A stretch of DNA of 62,599 nucleotides from Paenimyroides viscosum (GCF_003858535.1 NZ_RQTJ01000017.1:1-62599), one strand, 5' to 3'. Positions 1-8,116 are shown, numbered from the stretch's first letter. The notes: generated by a model not told the origin, from the sequence alone. Program-made: numbers and translations.

Positions 1-20
1 AATAAGGATTTGAAATTATT

Positions 21-58
21 TAACCACGGATTACATTGATTTACTCGGATTTTATTAT
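21..58. repeat. Dispersed intergenic repeat (CGGATT type)
   Basis: The stretch ACCACGGATTACATTGATTT followed by ACTCGGATTTT recurs in closely related form at 8180-8211 and 11546-11577, each time outside genes. It is a diverged relative of those two copies. Function is unknown. I infer a dispersed noncoding repeat because three copies occur in one window. Confidence 0.5.
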
Positions 59-160
59 GCTGTGCTAAAATGCAATATACATTATACAGAAAACCTGAGA
101 CACGGTGAGTTTAATTATACAACTTCTCAACTTCGCAGTGACAGGATGCGATTCAGCTTG

Positions 161-236
161 CGTTAGGGATAGCAGCGGATAGCCCGCAGTGAGGAGGTAC
201 GACGAGCGAGGACTTGGAGCGAATAGCCCGACCCGA
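161..236. ncRNA. Degenerate Flavobacteriaceae structured intergenic element
   Basis: The segment contains GGGATAGCAGCGGATAGCCC near its start and AGCGAATAGCCCGACCC at its end, so the outer GGG and CCC ends can pair and the AGCGGAT / AGCGAAT boxes face each other. The element at 5127-5208 has the same plan (AGCGG box, long inner hairpin, AGCGGAAAGCC box). It resembles a small structured RNA motif abundant in Flavobacteriaceae, possibly the Rfam Flavo-1 family. The family assignment is from memory and unverified. This is the only feature besides the repeat at 21-58 that I see in the 441 bases before the tRNA, apart from the tRNA promoter. Confidence 0.4.
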
Positions 237-399
237 CTGTCTACTTGAATTTTCTTTTGTGCTGTTATAGTAAATTTACTGGATTTTGTTTTGAAACGGA
301 ATTAAAAGGGAACGCCCTAAATATTCTATACATCTTTAAAGGTACTGAACTTAAACAATTTAGGTTTTAAGAGAAATTTCTTTAGATGAATTATTAGGT

Positions 400-426
400 T
401 TTGTAAGCTTTTTGCCTTTATATTTG
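400..426 (+). promoter_or_regulatory. Promoter of tRNA-Trp
   Basis: A TTTG at 400-403 is followed by TATATTTG at 419-426, an exact match to the Bacteroidota -7 consensus TAnnTTTG. The spacer is short compared with the usual about 19 bases. Transcription would start near 432, about ten bases before the tRNA. Confidence 0.6.
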
Positions 427-441
427 CAACCGAATTACTCT

Positions 442-512
442 ACGGGTGTAGTTCAAGGGTAGAATAGCGGTCTCCAAAACCGTTGATGGGGGTTCGAATC
501 CCTCCACCCGTG
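442..512 (+). tRNA. tRNA-Trp (CCA anticodon)
   Basis: The sequence folds as a complete cloverleaf. Acceptor strands ACGGGTG and CACCCGT pair fully, the anticodon stem GCGGT/ACCGT encloses loop CTCCAAA with anticodon CCA, and the T arm is GGGGTTCGAATCCC. The discriminator base is G, as usual for bacterial tRNA-Trp. The 3' CCA is not encoded. The gene stands alone. In many Flavobacteriaceae a tRNA-Trp sits between tuf and secE, which are not here, so this may be an additional copy. Confidence 0.93.
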
Positions 513-515
513 CAT

Positions 516-542
516 AAAAAAACCAGCTGATAGCTGGTTTTT
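516..542. terminator. Bidirectional terminator after tRNA-Trp
   Basis: AAACCAGCT, a GAT loop and AGCTGGTTT form a stem flanked by A-runs on the left and T-runs on the right. It can end the tRNA transcript on the plus strand and the barrel-protein gene arriving on the minus strand. Confidence 0.8.
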
Positions 543-546
543 ATTT

Positions 547-1521
547 TTATAATCCTAACTGAAGTCCGATACTCCAATAATTTTGATCTACTGCATTGTT
601 ACTGAACACAGGACTTAAATCGTACTTGAATACTAACTTAAAGTGGTCTTTACCTGCGTAAGCTGTTAAGCCATATTGAAAATCGTTTACATTCCAATCT
701 CCTTTTTGTTGTTCATAGTTTTTATAATCTCCAACTTCATATCGTAAGTGTTGTTTTGAGTTGATGTTGTAACCAACGTATCCACCAATTCCAAAGTTGA
801 TTCCTTCTTTTGTTGTAAAACGACGGTTTGCTTCGTTATATGTTTTTGAAGTGGTTGTAAAATCTAACGAAATAGGAATTGTTACATAGGTGTTGCGGAA
901 ATACGCATAATTTTTACGTAAATTTATTGGAGCAGACATTGTGACAGTTTGATTTTCACCCCTTAAACCAAACATTCGATTTTGTGTTGTTGCCAAACCA
1001 TTGTATTTAAAGCCTAAACCGTAACGAATACCCCATTTGTTGTTGGTTTTGCTGAAAGGTGTACGTGCGGCAACTCCCCACTCGAAGTAGTTTGAACGCA
1101 TATAACCGAATTCTGAATTTGCAAAAGCGCCATCGGTAGCTACGTTACCTACACCAAATGCTAAATAAGGTGTTGTTTTGGTGCCGTATTTAACAATGGT
1201 ATCCATTTGTACGGCCATTGCAAAATCGAAAGGTGATGTTTCTTTGCCCCAATCGTAATCGTAATTTTCATCGGCTGCATCAACTGTATCCTCGGCTTGT
1301 TCTTGTGCCATTATGAGTGAAATAATTTGATAGGCTTGATTTTCTGTTATAGCATCTTCTGAAACTTGCTCGTTTACAACGGCTATTTTTTCTTTAAATG
1401 TTAACATTTCACTCTCATAAGCTGTTTTTAATACTTGATTGTTGATTATATAATTTACAGCATCGGTATTTTGTGCATTAGCACCAAAAGCTAACAAGGC
1501 AATACATAATAGTTTTTTCAT
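547..1521 (-). CDS. Outer-membrane beta-barrel protein, paralogue of the sigma-operon barrel
   Basis: 324 residues with a signal peptide (cleavage after about residue 16, ...FGANA|Q). The second half alternates hydrophobic and polar residues and ends in an aromatic strand (YWSIGLQLGL), typical of an outer-membrane barrel. The last 45 residues follow the same pattern as the protein encoded at 2128-3159 (YG..AY.G...F.L...Y.L...F.....DQN), so the two are paralogues. It lies downstream of the sigma / anti-sigma / barrel / thioredoxin-like genes, separated by a 107-base gap, and may belong to that regulon. Ligand and function are unknown. Confidence 0.7.
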   Translation of the reverse strand: MKKLLCIALLAFGANAQNTDAVNYIINNQVLKTAYESEMLTFKEKIAVVNEQVSEDAITENQAYQIISLIMAQEQAEDTVDAADENYDYDWGKETSPFDFAMAVQMDTIVKYGTKTTPYLAFGVGNVATDGAFANSEFGYMRSNYFEWGVAARTPFSKTNNKWGIRYGLGFKYNGLATTQNRMFGLRGENQTVTMSAPINLRKNYAYFRNTYVTIPISLDFTTTSKTYNEANRRFTTKEGINFGIGGYVGYNINSKQHLRYEVGDYKNYEQQKGDWNVNDFQYGLTAYAGKDHFKLVFKYDLSPVFSNNAVDQNYWSIGLQLGL

Positions 1522-1628
1522 TTTTGTTCTTTTTAATTTTTAGAGTGAGTAGTATAATTTAGTAATTTGTTACAATGAACAACAAATGCTGTGCCGTTTT
1601 TAACATTTAATTATAAATTCTGACACTC

Positions 1629-2117
1629 TTACTCTAATAATCTACCCAATGTTTTTTCATCAATATCTAAAGCTTTATTGATTTTTAACACTTTATGATC
1701 TTTTGTTATATACACCCTTATAAATTGCCTATGTTTCTTTTTAAAAAGTGATAGAAACTGTTGTTCAAATACCGTTCGCTTTTCCATTAAATTAATTTGC
1801 TGGGCCACATTAATAATATATAATGGGTAATTAAAGCCTGTTTTATCAATAAGTTCTTGTACTAATTCTGGCTTTGCGGTAATGCCCATTAAATAAAAAT
1901 CTATTTCATTACCATATTTTTCAACAACTTTTTTATATTCTTTTACAATCTCAACATTATTTGAACAATTTGGAACCCAAAACTCAACAATTGAAGGTTT
2001 ATTGGACTGCTGTATTAAATCATAGACTTGTTTTGCAGTAAGTGTTTTAATTTCGGCTTGGGCAAATGATGAAGCTGTAAAAAAACACAGGGCGATAAAT
2101 AAAATTATTTTTTTCAT
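1629..2117 (-). CDS. Exported thioredoxin-fold protein lacking the CxxC pair
   Basis: 162 residues with a signal peptide of about 19 residues (...ASSFAQ). The body fits a thioredoxin fold: a strand IVEFWVPNC, then a helix, then FYLMGI and YPLYIIN with the cis-proline. At the active-site position only one cysteine is present (C51-S-N-N), so classical disulfide exchange is unlikely. It could act as a chaperone-like or peroxiredoxin-like partner. It follows the barrel gene by 10 bases, so it is the last gene of the sigma-factor operon (3843-4376 downward). Envelope location is inferred from the signal peptide. Confidence 0.65.
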   Translation of the reverse strand: MKKIILFIALCFFTASSFAQAEIKTLTAKQVYDLIQQSNKPSIVEFWVPNCSNNVEIVKEYKKVVEKYGNEIDFYLMGITAKPELVQELIDKTGFNYPLYIINVAQQINLMEKRTVFEQQFLSLFKKKHRQFIRVYITKDHKVLKINKALDIDEKTLGRLLE

Positions 2118-2127
2118 AGTATTTGGT

Positions 2128-3159
2128 TTAAAACAATTCTAACACCAAACTTACATTAAATATGTTTTGATCTGAAAACGATCTTTTAAATATAGAGTTT
2201 AAATTATATGTTGTTCTTAAACTAAAATTTTGATAACCAACATAAGCTCCTACTCCATAAATAAATTGATTGGAATTGAATTTTGCAGCAGTTGTTTGTC
2301 TGTATTTTTCTCCATCAACTTCATATTCTAATTGTCTGCTTAATTGTGAATATCCTAAAAACCCTCCTAGACCTACATAAAATGATTGACGAGATTTTAT
2401 AATAGAATTTCCGAACTCATCATATTTTCTTTTCGAAAAATCATACTCCAAATAATTAGACCAATTTAGTTCAGTAAAATTCATTCTTGAATTAGTTACA
2501 GGAAAATCGATATCAACTAAAACAGTTTCGTTATTAATATTCTCAAATGTTTTATTATCTTTTATCTTAAATAGATGGAAATTAACGTCTAACATAGATT
2601 TCCAATAAATACGAGAAGTTTCTTTTCCTACACGCGTTTTAGCCCCCATTCCAACTCCAACAGAAGAAAGAAAACCACTTGCATAATAATCTTTATATGC
2701 AGTCTCATCAATAAGTAAGAAACTGTGCCCAAGTAATCTATACTCTACCATAAATAATGATTTATTTTCTATTAATTGCTTTTGATACGCTGTCATATCA
2801 GAACTAAAATTGATATTATCTTCAATTTTATTATTGATAAGTATTTTTATTTTATCTGATTGCTTTTCGGTTTCTTCTTCAATTTGCTTGGCATAAAACT
2901 CGGCTTTTTCGTTGCGCAACTTATCAGCTTCGGCTTTTGTTAACTCGTTGTTTTCTACTTTTTGATCGATTTCGTTCAACTCTTGTGCCAGTTTGTCTTT
3001 ATTGTTTTTTATGATTAAATCAATATCATACGAAATATCGTTAACCTTTTTGGTAAATTGATTTACCGATTGTACTGGACGTTTTTCGCTAAAAAATTCT
3101 TGTGCCTGAAGATTTAAAAGGCTCAATAAAAAAACGGTGGTTAAAATTACTTTTTTCAT
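2128..3159 (-). CDS. Outer-membrane barrel protein with N-terminal charged helix
   Basis: 343 residues. A signal peptide (MKKVILTTVFLLSLLNLQAQ) is followed by a highly charged helical segment (about residues 40-100, rich in K/E/N), which may be a periplasmic coiled coil. After it comes a barrel-like region ending FNVSLVLELF. Its ATG overlaps the stop codon of the anti-sigma gene (TAATG), so translation is probably coupled. It is the likely target or sensor partner of the sigma/anti-sigma pair. No specific family recognised beyond outer-membrane barrel. Confidence 0.65.
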   Translation of the reverse strand: MKKVILTTVFLLSLLNLQAQEFFSEKRPVQSVNQFTKKVNDISYDIDLIIKNNKDKLAQELNEIDQKVENNELTKAEADKLRNEKAEFYAKQIEEETEKQSDKIKILINNKIEDNINFSSDMTAYQKQLIENKSLFMVEYRLLGHSFLLIDETAYKDYYASGFLSSVGVGMGAKTRVGKETSRIYWKSMLDVNFHLFKIKDNKTFENINNETVLVDIDFPVTNSRMNFTELNWSNYLEYDFSKRKYDEFGNSIIKSRQSFYVGLGGFLGYSQLSRQLEYEVDGEKYRQTTAAKFNSNQFIYGVGAYVGYQNFSLRTTYNLNSIFKRSFSDQNIFNVSLVLELF

Positions 3160-3842
3160 TATTCTATCTCTACAGTGTTAGTAAAATTTCCAATAAAGTT
3201 ATTGTGTTTTTCTTTTATCAACTTCCAAAGAACAATATCTTTTCTAATAGATTTTTCTTCGGTAGTTATGTTGTCAATTTGTCGTTCAATCTCCGCGCTG
3301 CGAAGTAAACGTTCACGATTTACTTTAATTTCTACTTTAGATTGATGCGCCAAAACCTTTTCTTCTATTTTTTGATCTGATTTTTGAATGATGTGATGAT
3401 TTTGCACCACCTCACCTACTTCATTTTCTTTTGGCTGATCTCTATTATTTTGAACAATTTCTGTTGAAACCGATTTCGTTAAATGAACTTTAGTCGGAAA
3501 CTTATTAGCAACAATCAGTTCTTTATCTCGGATTAATACTGATTTTTTTTCTTCTTCGTTTTTGATAGGTGTAGCATCTTTAGGTTTGTTTACAACGAAT
3601 TGTTCCGTGGGTTTTGTTTCAGGAAATTGAACTTGATTTTCTTTCTGAAATACAATCCACAAACCTATAAACAACAAGACCGATGCTGCAGCCGATAGCA
3701 TGTAATAAATAGTTTTGGTTTCTTGCTGAACAGGTTTATCTGCATTTAGCATCTGTTCCATTTTTTCCCAAGCATTTCCAGAAGGTTTTATTTGCCGTTG
3801 CTGAAAATGTTCTTTTATATCTTTTTCAAAATCCTCCATCAT
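3159..3842 (-). CDS. Anti-sigma-factor-like single-pass membrane protein
   Basis: 227 residues. The first 40 residues (EDFEKDIKEHFQQRQIKPSGNAWEKMEQML) form the short cytoplasmic part typical of Bacteroidota anti-sigma factors. One membrane segment follows (about 45-65, YYMLSAAASVLLFIGLWIVF), then a charged periplasmic tail. Its start codon directly abuts the stop of the ECF sigma gene and its stop overlaps the next start, so the genes are co-transcribed. By context it holds the sigma factor at the membrane; no direct motif proves this. Translation could begin at either of the first two ATG codons. Confidence 0.7.
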   Translation of the reverse strand: MMEDFEKDIKEHFQQRQIKPSGNAWEKMEQMLNADKPVQQETKTIYYMLSAAASVLLFIGLWIVFQKENQVQFPETKPTEQFVVNKPKDATPIKNEEEKKSVLIRDKELIVANKFPTKVHLTKSVSTEIVQNNRDQPKENEVGEVVQNHHIIQKSDQKIEEKVLAHQSKVEIKVNRERLLRSAEIERQIDNITTEEKSIRKDIVLWKLIKEKHNNFIGNFTNTVEIE

Positions 3843-4376
3843 CTATCGTATTAATTCAATTTGTTGTTTTAGTAATTTTTTAGCGTATGCCAGTTGCGAT
3901 TTTGATGTTCCGACAGAAATATTCAGCATTTCGGCAATTTTCTGATGTTTGTAACCTTCAATCACACTCAATACAAAAATGTATCGGCAGCCTTTGGGCA
4001 AATCGTCAATCAGTTTTTGGTAATCGTTTGATATTTCATAAGAATCTGAAACCACACTTAATACCGACTGACTGGCATCTTCTATAAAATTGAGTTCTTT
4101 TTTTGACCGAAGAAACGAAAGGCTTTCGCGAATCATAATCTTGCGGATCCAACCTTCAAAACTACCGTCGTTCCGGTACTGATTTATGTTTTGAAACACC
4201 TTCATAAAAGCGCACAGCATTACATCTTCAGCATTGTGAAGATCTTTTATATACTGCCTGCAGGTACTTAACATGATTGGCGAAAACTGATCGAACAATT
4301 GTTTTTGTGCCGCGCGGTTGTTGTTTTGTACCTGATTTATTAATTCAGACTCGGTAAAACTTGTTTTTAGATTCAA
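3843..4376 (-). CDS. ECF-type RNA polymerase sigma factor
   Basis: 177 residues. Sigma region 2 spans about residues 25-95 (LFDQFSPIMLSTCRQYI...DAMLCAFMKVFQNI-like core, then GSFEGWIRKIMIRESLSFLR). Region 4 is at about 125-177 with a helix-turn-helix (IAEMLNISVGTSKSQLAYAKKLL). The start is TTG at 4376-4374; no in-frame ATG is available near it. It heads an operon with the anti-sigma gene (abutting), a barrel protein and a degenerate thioredoxin. Such cell-surface signalling clusters commonly autoregulate, but no operator is visible. Confidence 0.9.
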   Translation of the reverse strand: MNLKTSFTESELINQVQNNNRAAQKQLFDQFSPIMLSTCRQYIKDLHNAEDVMLCAFMKVFQNINQYRNDGSFEGWIRKIMIRESLSFLRSKKELNFIEDASQSVLSVVSDSYEISNDYQKLIDDLPKGCRYIFVLSVIEGYKHQKIAEMLNISVGTSKSQLAYAKKLLKQQIELIR

Positions 4377-4464
4377 TTGTTTTGACTCTTTACATACATA
4401 GACGCAAAAGAAACGGAAAAGGTTGTAAGATGATTGTTTTTTTTTAACTATTTTTTTTGAATGA

Positions 4465-5085
4465 TTAACTCATCCATAGATTTACTGTAGAAATGACTAC
4501 CCAATTTGCAGAATCTTTCTTTTCTAAAACTAATAATTGTCCAGAACCACACAAACCTCCACAGTGATAACCGTAATATACCGCTGCATAATTTCCTGAA
4601 AAACTTACTTTGGAAAATTCGACTACCCAATTTGATTGATATTTTTTATATATTTGATCCCAATCCTTATAAATATCACGTTTAAAGAAAGAATTGAATT
4701 TTCTTTTGCTAATTGACTTAAGATTAAATGTTGGATCAACAAAAGATTTGATTTTGATTTTTTGAGTCGAAGTTTTTAGCAAACCTAAAAGAGCATCTTG
4801 ATAATTTTGATCGGTTTCATATTTCTTTGCTGATTCATCGTCAAAAAAACCTGAAAGAATCAACTCTTGATCAGCTTTTAACATATTTAACAACTCTCTT
4901 GAATCATCATGTAATTTTACATTTCTAATAACAAGAATTGTATTTTTATTTGTCCAATTAATTTCTTTATTATTAATTATGGTTGAATATATTTCGTATT
5001 CATTGTGAGATTGCCCATAAACATCAAAATTTGATGTAATAATAAATAGGATTGAGAAAAGAATTGTTCTTATATATTGAAACAT
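4465..5085 (-). CDS. Secreted protein of unknown function
   Basis: 206 residues. A signal peptide of about 24 residues (hydrophobic FSILFIITSNF, then VYGQS) suggests export. The C-terminal half contains VEFSKVSFSGNYAAVYYGYHCGGLCGSGQLLVLEKK, with a Cys pair in a Gly-rich loop that could form a disulfide, and an SxxxF-type beta pattern. I do not recognise the family. It stands alone between the sigma cluster and a structured repeat element; no enzymatic motif is visible. Confidence 0.6.
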   Translation of the reverse strand: MFQYIRTILFSILFIITSNFDVYGQSHNEYEIYSTIINNKEINWTNKNTILVIRNVKLHDDSRELLNMLKADQELILSGFFDDESAKKYETDQNYQDALLGLLKTSTQKIKIKSFVDPTFNLKSISKRKFNSFFKRDIYKDWDQIYKKYQSNWVVEFSKVSFSGNYAAVYYGYHCGGLCGSGQLLVLEKKDSANWVVISTVNLWMS

Positions 5086-5126
5086 TATTTATTTTTCAAC
5101 CAATATAATAAAAACTTCGGAATTCA

Positions 5127-5208
5127 TAGCCCGGATTGCAGCGGTATCCTTTCTTGTTGCCGTCGACTCCGCTCGGGCAACAAGAAAGATATAGCGGAAA
5201 GCCGGAAA
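5127..5208. ncRNA. Structured intergenic element (Flavo-1-like)
   Basis: Outer CCGG at 5131-5134 pairs with CCGG at 5202-5205. Inside, GCAGCGGTAT faces ATAGCGGAAAGC, and a 13-pair inner hairpin is formed by CTTTCTTGTTGCC (5149-5161) and GGCAACAAGAAAG (5176-5188). Compact layout and base pairing, not coding potential, define it. Elements of this shape recur in Flavobacteriaceae intergenic regions. I suspect the Rfam Flavo-1 motif but could not verify it. A diverged copy is at 161-236. Confidence 0.5.
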
Positions 5209-5250
5209 AAGCTTCAAATAATTACTATTAAAAATGAAAGATTAATTATA

Positions 5251-5303
5251 ATGAGATTACTTCGTCAGTTCGCAAGCTCGTGTCCGGATCAAGTCCGGAA
5301 TGA
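5251..5303. repeat. Dispersed GTCATTCTGA-type repeat, copy 1
   Basis: TTACTTCGTCAGTTCGCAAG and TCCGGATCAAGTCCGGAATG followed by ACA match the dispersed repeat copies at 19201-19274 and 37735-37842 (…CTTCGTC-GAATGACA). It contains the small palindrome TCCGGA...TCCGGA. Confidence 0.55.
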
Positions 5304-5318
5304 CAAAATTAAAGTAAA

Positions 5319-6359
5319 TTATGATTTATTAGCCAATTGTCCGCAGGCAGCATCAATGTCTTTTCCGCGAGATCGGCGCACTTTTGCTACAATACCGGCA
5401 TTGTCTAATGCTTTAAGATACGCATCGATAACAACTGGGTCGGCTTGTTGAAATTCGCCATCGTCAATTGGGTTGTATTCAATGATGTTTACTTTGCAGG
5501 GTACATATTTGCAGAATTTCACCAACGCATCAATGGCTTTTTTATCGTCGTTAATGCCTTTCCAAACTACATATTCGTAAGTGATTTTGCTTTTTGTTTT
5601 TCGGTACCAGTATTCTAACGCTTCGCGCAGTTCTTGTAACGGAAAACTTTTGGTAAATGGCATGATTTTGTTTCGGGTTTCTTCGATTGCCGAATGCAGT
5701 GAAACAGCCAGATTGAATTTAACCTCATCGTCTGCCATTTTTCTAATCATTTTTGAAACACCCGAAGTGGATACGGTAATACGTTTTGGCGACATTCCCA
5801 AACCTTCGTCTGAAGTGATTTTTTCGATCGCTTTCATTACATTCGGATAGTTCATCAACGGTTCGCCCATTCCCATAAACACAATGTTGGATAGCGGACG
5901 GTTGTGATACAGTCTGCTTTCCTGATCAATAGCCACGACTTGATCGTAAATTTCATCGGGACCTAAATTACGCATGCGCTTTAAACGCGCCGTTGCACAG
6001 AAATTACAGTCTAAACTGCAACCAACTTGCGACGACACGCAGGCTGTTGTACGTTTTTCGGTAGGAATTAAAACAGATTCTACAATTAAACCATCGTGTA
6101 AACGTACCGCATTTTTTATAGTACCGTCGTTGCTGTGCTGCATGGTATCTACCTGAATGTGGTTTATTACAAAGTGCTGTTCTAACAAAATGCGGGTTTC
6201 TTTTGATATGTTTGTCATATCGTCAAAACTATGCGCGCCCTTGCTCCACAACCATTCATACACCTGATTACCACGAAAAGCTTTATCGCCCTGCGCCACA
6301 AAAAAGTCACGTATTTGCTCTTTGGTTAAACTGCGTATGTCTTTTTTAACTGTATTCAT
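5319..6359 (-). CDS. rlmN: RlmN, 23S rRNA A2503-C2 / tRNA A37-C2 methyltransferase
   Basis: 346 residues, normal RlmN length. It is a radical SAM enzyme: the cluster-binding motif is C114-SLD-C118-NF-C121, and the C-terminal ACGQLA (C339) provides the methyl-carrying cysteine typical of RlmN. Other family blocks are present: GMGEPLMNYPNV, SGV, SLHSAIEETRNKIMP and EYNPIDDGEFQ. It methylates the C2 of adenine in 23S rRNA and in some tRNAs, acting in the cytoplasm. A TAACTTTG promoter box ends only five bases before the ATG, so the mRNA may have almost no leader. Confidence 0.97.
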   Translation of the reverse strand: MNTVKKDIRSLTKEQIRDFFVAQGDKAFRGNQVYEWLWSKGAHSFDDMTNISKETRILLEQHFVINHIQVDTMQHSNDGTIKNAVRLHDGLIVESVLIPTEKRTTACVSSQVGCSLDCNFCATARLKRMRNLGPDEIYDQVVAIDQESRLYHNRPLSNIVFMGMGEPLMNYPNVMKAIEKITSDEGLGMSPKRITVSTSGVSKMIRKMADDEVKFNLAVSLHSAIEETRNKIMPFTKSFPLQELREALEYWYRKTKSKITYEYVVWKGINDDKKAIDALVKFCKYVPCKVNIIEYNPIDDGEFQQADPVVIDAYLKALDNAGIVAKVRRSRGKDIDAACGQLANKS

Positions 6360-6363
6360 GCTG

Positions 6364-6371
6364 CAAAGTTA
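6364..6371 (-). promoter_or_regulatory. -7 box of rlmN
   Basis: On the minus strand the sequence reads TAACTTTG, an exact TAnnTTTG match, with a T-rich stretch upstream. It ends five bases before the rlmN ATG, so transcription would start at or next to the start codon. Confidence 0.55.
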
Positions 6372-6384
6372 CAACAAAAAAAAG

Positions 6385-6564
6385 CTATTTTATATTTTGA
6401 ATTTCGGTTGAAGTTGCTGTAACCGCTTTTGTGATTTTTGCTTTGGCAAGTAAATGAGCGTCCTTATTGTTATTTGCTGTTCCTAAAGATATAATTGCCG
6501 TTAAAATCATTGCACAGCTTACAAAGCCTAAACCAACAATGGCATTTTTAAATGTAGTGTTCAT
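6385..6564 (-). CDS. 59-residue single-pass membrane peptide
   Basis: A short reading frame: MNTTFKNAIVGLGFVSCAMI then LTAIISLGTANNNKDAHLLA and a basic, Thr-rich tail ending QNIK. Residues 8-29 form one hydrophobic helix; the rest is polar. A lipobox-like LGFVSC is present but lies inside the helix. It ends 13 bases before the rlmN promoter region and has no obvious partner. Reading-frame length and membrane helix support it as real, but homologues are not known to me. Confidence 0.5.
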   Translation of the reverse strand: MNTTFKNAIVGLGFVSCAMILTAIISLGTANNNKDAHLLAKAKITKAVTATSTEIQNIK

Positions 6565-6738
6565 GTTTTTATTATTAAATAGTTTCTAAATATAATATTT
6601 TTACTTTATAACGATAAAAAACAACTGTTTATTATTTGATATTTAACATTTTAAGCCTTACTATTATCAAATCATAAACTACAAAACATTGAACTATTTA
6701 TAAAATTGTTGATTATCTTTACCAGAAAATAAAAGTAT

Positions 6739-7380
6739 ATGCATTTTATTTCAGAAGAATTAGAGAATTATATAGAAAAACATTCTGCAGCCGAACCTGA
6801 GCTTTTACAGCAGTTAAATAAGGAAACGTATCAAAAAATACTGCAACCACGTATGTTAAGCGGTCATTTTCAGGGGCGTGTGTTGAGTATGCTTTCAAAA
6901 ATCATTCAACCAAAACATATTTTAGAATTGGGAACATACACTGGTTATGCTACCTTATGTATGGCAGAAGGTTTGGCAACGAACGGAACTATTGATACCA
7001 TTGATATTAATGAAGAATTGGAAGATATTCAACAGAAATATTTCAGCGCCTCGGCATTTAAAGACCAGATTATTCAGCATGTTGGGAACGCTTTGGATAT
7101 AGTACCTACTTTGAACAAAAAATTCGATTTGGTATTTATTGATGCCGATAAGGAAAACTATATTAATTATTGGAATTTAATTGTCCCTATGATGAATAAA
7201 GGCGGAATTATTCTATCGGACAACGTATTGTGGAGCGGAAAGGTTTTAGAAGATGTTCAAAAAAACGATAAATCAACACCGATACTTTTAGAGTTTAATA
7301 AACTTGTGAATGAAGATACACGGGTTGAAACGGTTTTACTGCCGATACGCGATGGTTTAACGGTTAGTAGAATAAAATAA
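6739..7380 (+). CDS. SAM-dependent O-methyltransferase (CCoAOMT-like)
   Basis: 213 residues. The SAM-binding motif I is ILELGTYTGYATLCMAEGL (about 67-85), followed by the acidic TIDTIDINEE. The metal and catalytic block FDLVFIDADKENYINYWN and the GGIILSDNVLWSGKV block mark the class I catechol/caffeoyl-CoA O-methyltransferase family (divalent cation dependent). Substrate unknown. The next gene starts 5 bases downstream, so the two form an operon. A TTATCTTTAC box at about 6713-6722 is a plausible -7 element. Confidence 0.9.
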   Translation: MHFISEELENYIEKHSAAEPELLQQLNKETYQKILQPRMLSGHFQGRVLSMLSKIIQPKHILELGTYTGYATLCMAEGLATNGTIDTIDINEELEDIQQKYFSASAFKDQIIQHVGNALDIVPTLNKKFDLVFIDADKENYINYWNLIVPMMNKGGIILSDNVLWSGKVLEDVQKNDKSTPILLEFNKLVNEDTRVETVLLPIRDGLTVSRIK

Positions 7381-7385
7381 AATTA

Positions 7386-8087
7386 ATGACTAAAAGAAAA
7401 AAAGCGGTATTTAATTGGAGTGGCGGAAAAGATTCTGCTTTGGCTTTGCTAAAAATACTTGAGCAAGATGAATTTAATGTTGTTTCGCTACTAACAACCA
7501 TCAACCAAGAAACTTTAACATCTTCTGTACATTCTATTCCAGTAGATATTTTGGATAAACAAGCCAAAAGCATTGGCATTCCACTATATACGGTATTATT
7601 TGCTAAAGATTTATCTGATTACGATAGTAAAATGAGCGATACCGTTGATTTTTTTAAGAAACAAGGTGTTACACATTTTATTTTTGGAGATATTTTTTTG
7701 ACCGATATAAAAACGTATCGTGAAAACAAATTAAATCCTTTAGGTATTGAGGTTGTTGAACCGCTTTGGAATATGTCATCGGCAGAAGTGATGAACGATT
7801 TTTTAAAATCGGGAATTAAAACAAAAATTATTGTTACCCAAGCCAATAAATTAAATGAAACATTTATTGGTAAAGATTTAAACCATGAAACCATTAGCTT
7901 ATTTCCTGATGATGTTGATGTTTGCGGAGAAAATGGCGAATACCATACCCTATCTTATGCAGGTAGATTGTTTAAAAACAAAGTAGATTTTACTATTTTA
8001 CACACCAATAAAATTTCGTACGATATTAAGTTAGACAACGGAAAAACAAAAACGTTTGAATATTGGCAAGCAAAAATAAGTTCATAA
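7386..8087 (+). CDS. Dph6-type ATP pyrophosphatase (diphthine-ammonia ligase family)
   Basis: 233 residues. The PP-loop SGGKDSA (S12-S17) binds ATP, and the family blocks FGDIFLTDIKTYRENKLNPLGIEVVEPLW and CGENGEYHTLSYAGRLF are intact. In eukaryotes and archaea this family amidates diphthine on elongation factor 2. Bacteria lack diphthamide, so the substrate here is unknown; an amide-forming or adenylating role is inferred. It is co-transcribed with the upstream O-methyltransferase. Confidence 0.88.
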   Translation: MTKRKKAVFNWSGGKDSALALLKILEQDEFNVVSLLTTINQETLTSSVHSIPVDILDKQAKSIGIPLYTVLFAKDLSDYDSKMSDTVDFFKKQGVTHFIFGDIFLTDIKTYRENKLNPLGIEVVEPLWNMSSAEVMNDFLKSGIKTKIIVTQANKLNETFIGKDLNHETISLFPDDVDVCGENGEYHTLSYAGRLFKNKVDFTILHTNKISYDIKLDNGKTKTFEYWQAKISS

Positions 8088-8116
8088 CAAAACGCTTCTT
8101 ATTGGAAAGCGTTTTG
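8088..8116. terminator. Terminator after the Dph6-type gene
   Basis: AAAACGCTT (8089-8097) and AAGCGTTTT (8107-8115) form a stem followed by T-rich DNA. The sequence matches the hairpin that overlaps the end of the PAP2 gene at 13768-13794. Confidence 0.75.

Noticed and set aside
4448..4630. 60-codon frame overlapping the secreted protein
   Set aside because: It lies in another frame of the same strand inside the gene at 4465-5085 with no independent support.
5077..5451. Plus-strand 124-codon open frame
   Set aside because: It runs through the structured element and the dispersed repeat, then antisense to the rlmN 3' end; no conserved protein features.
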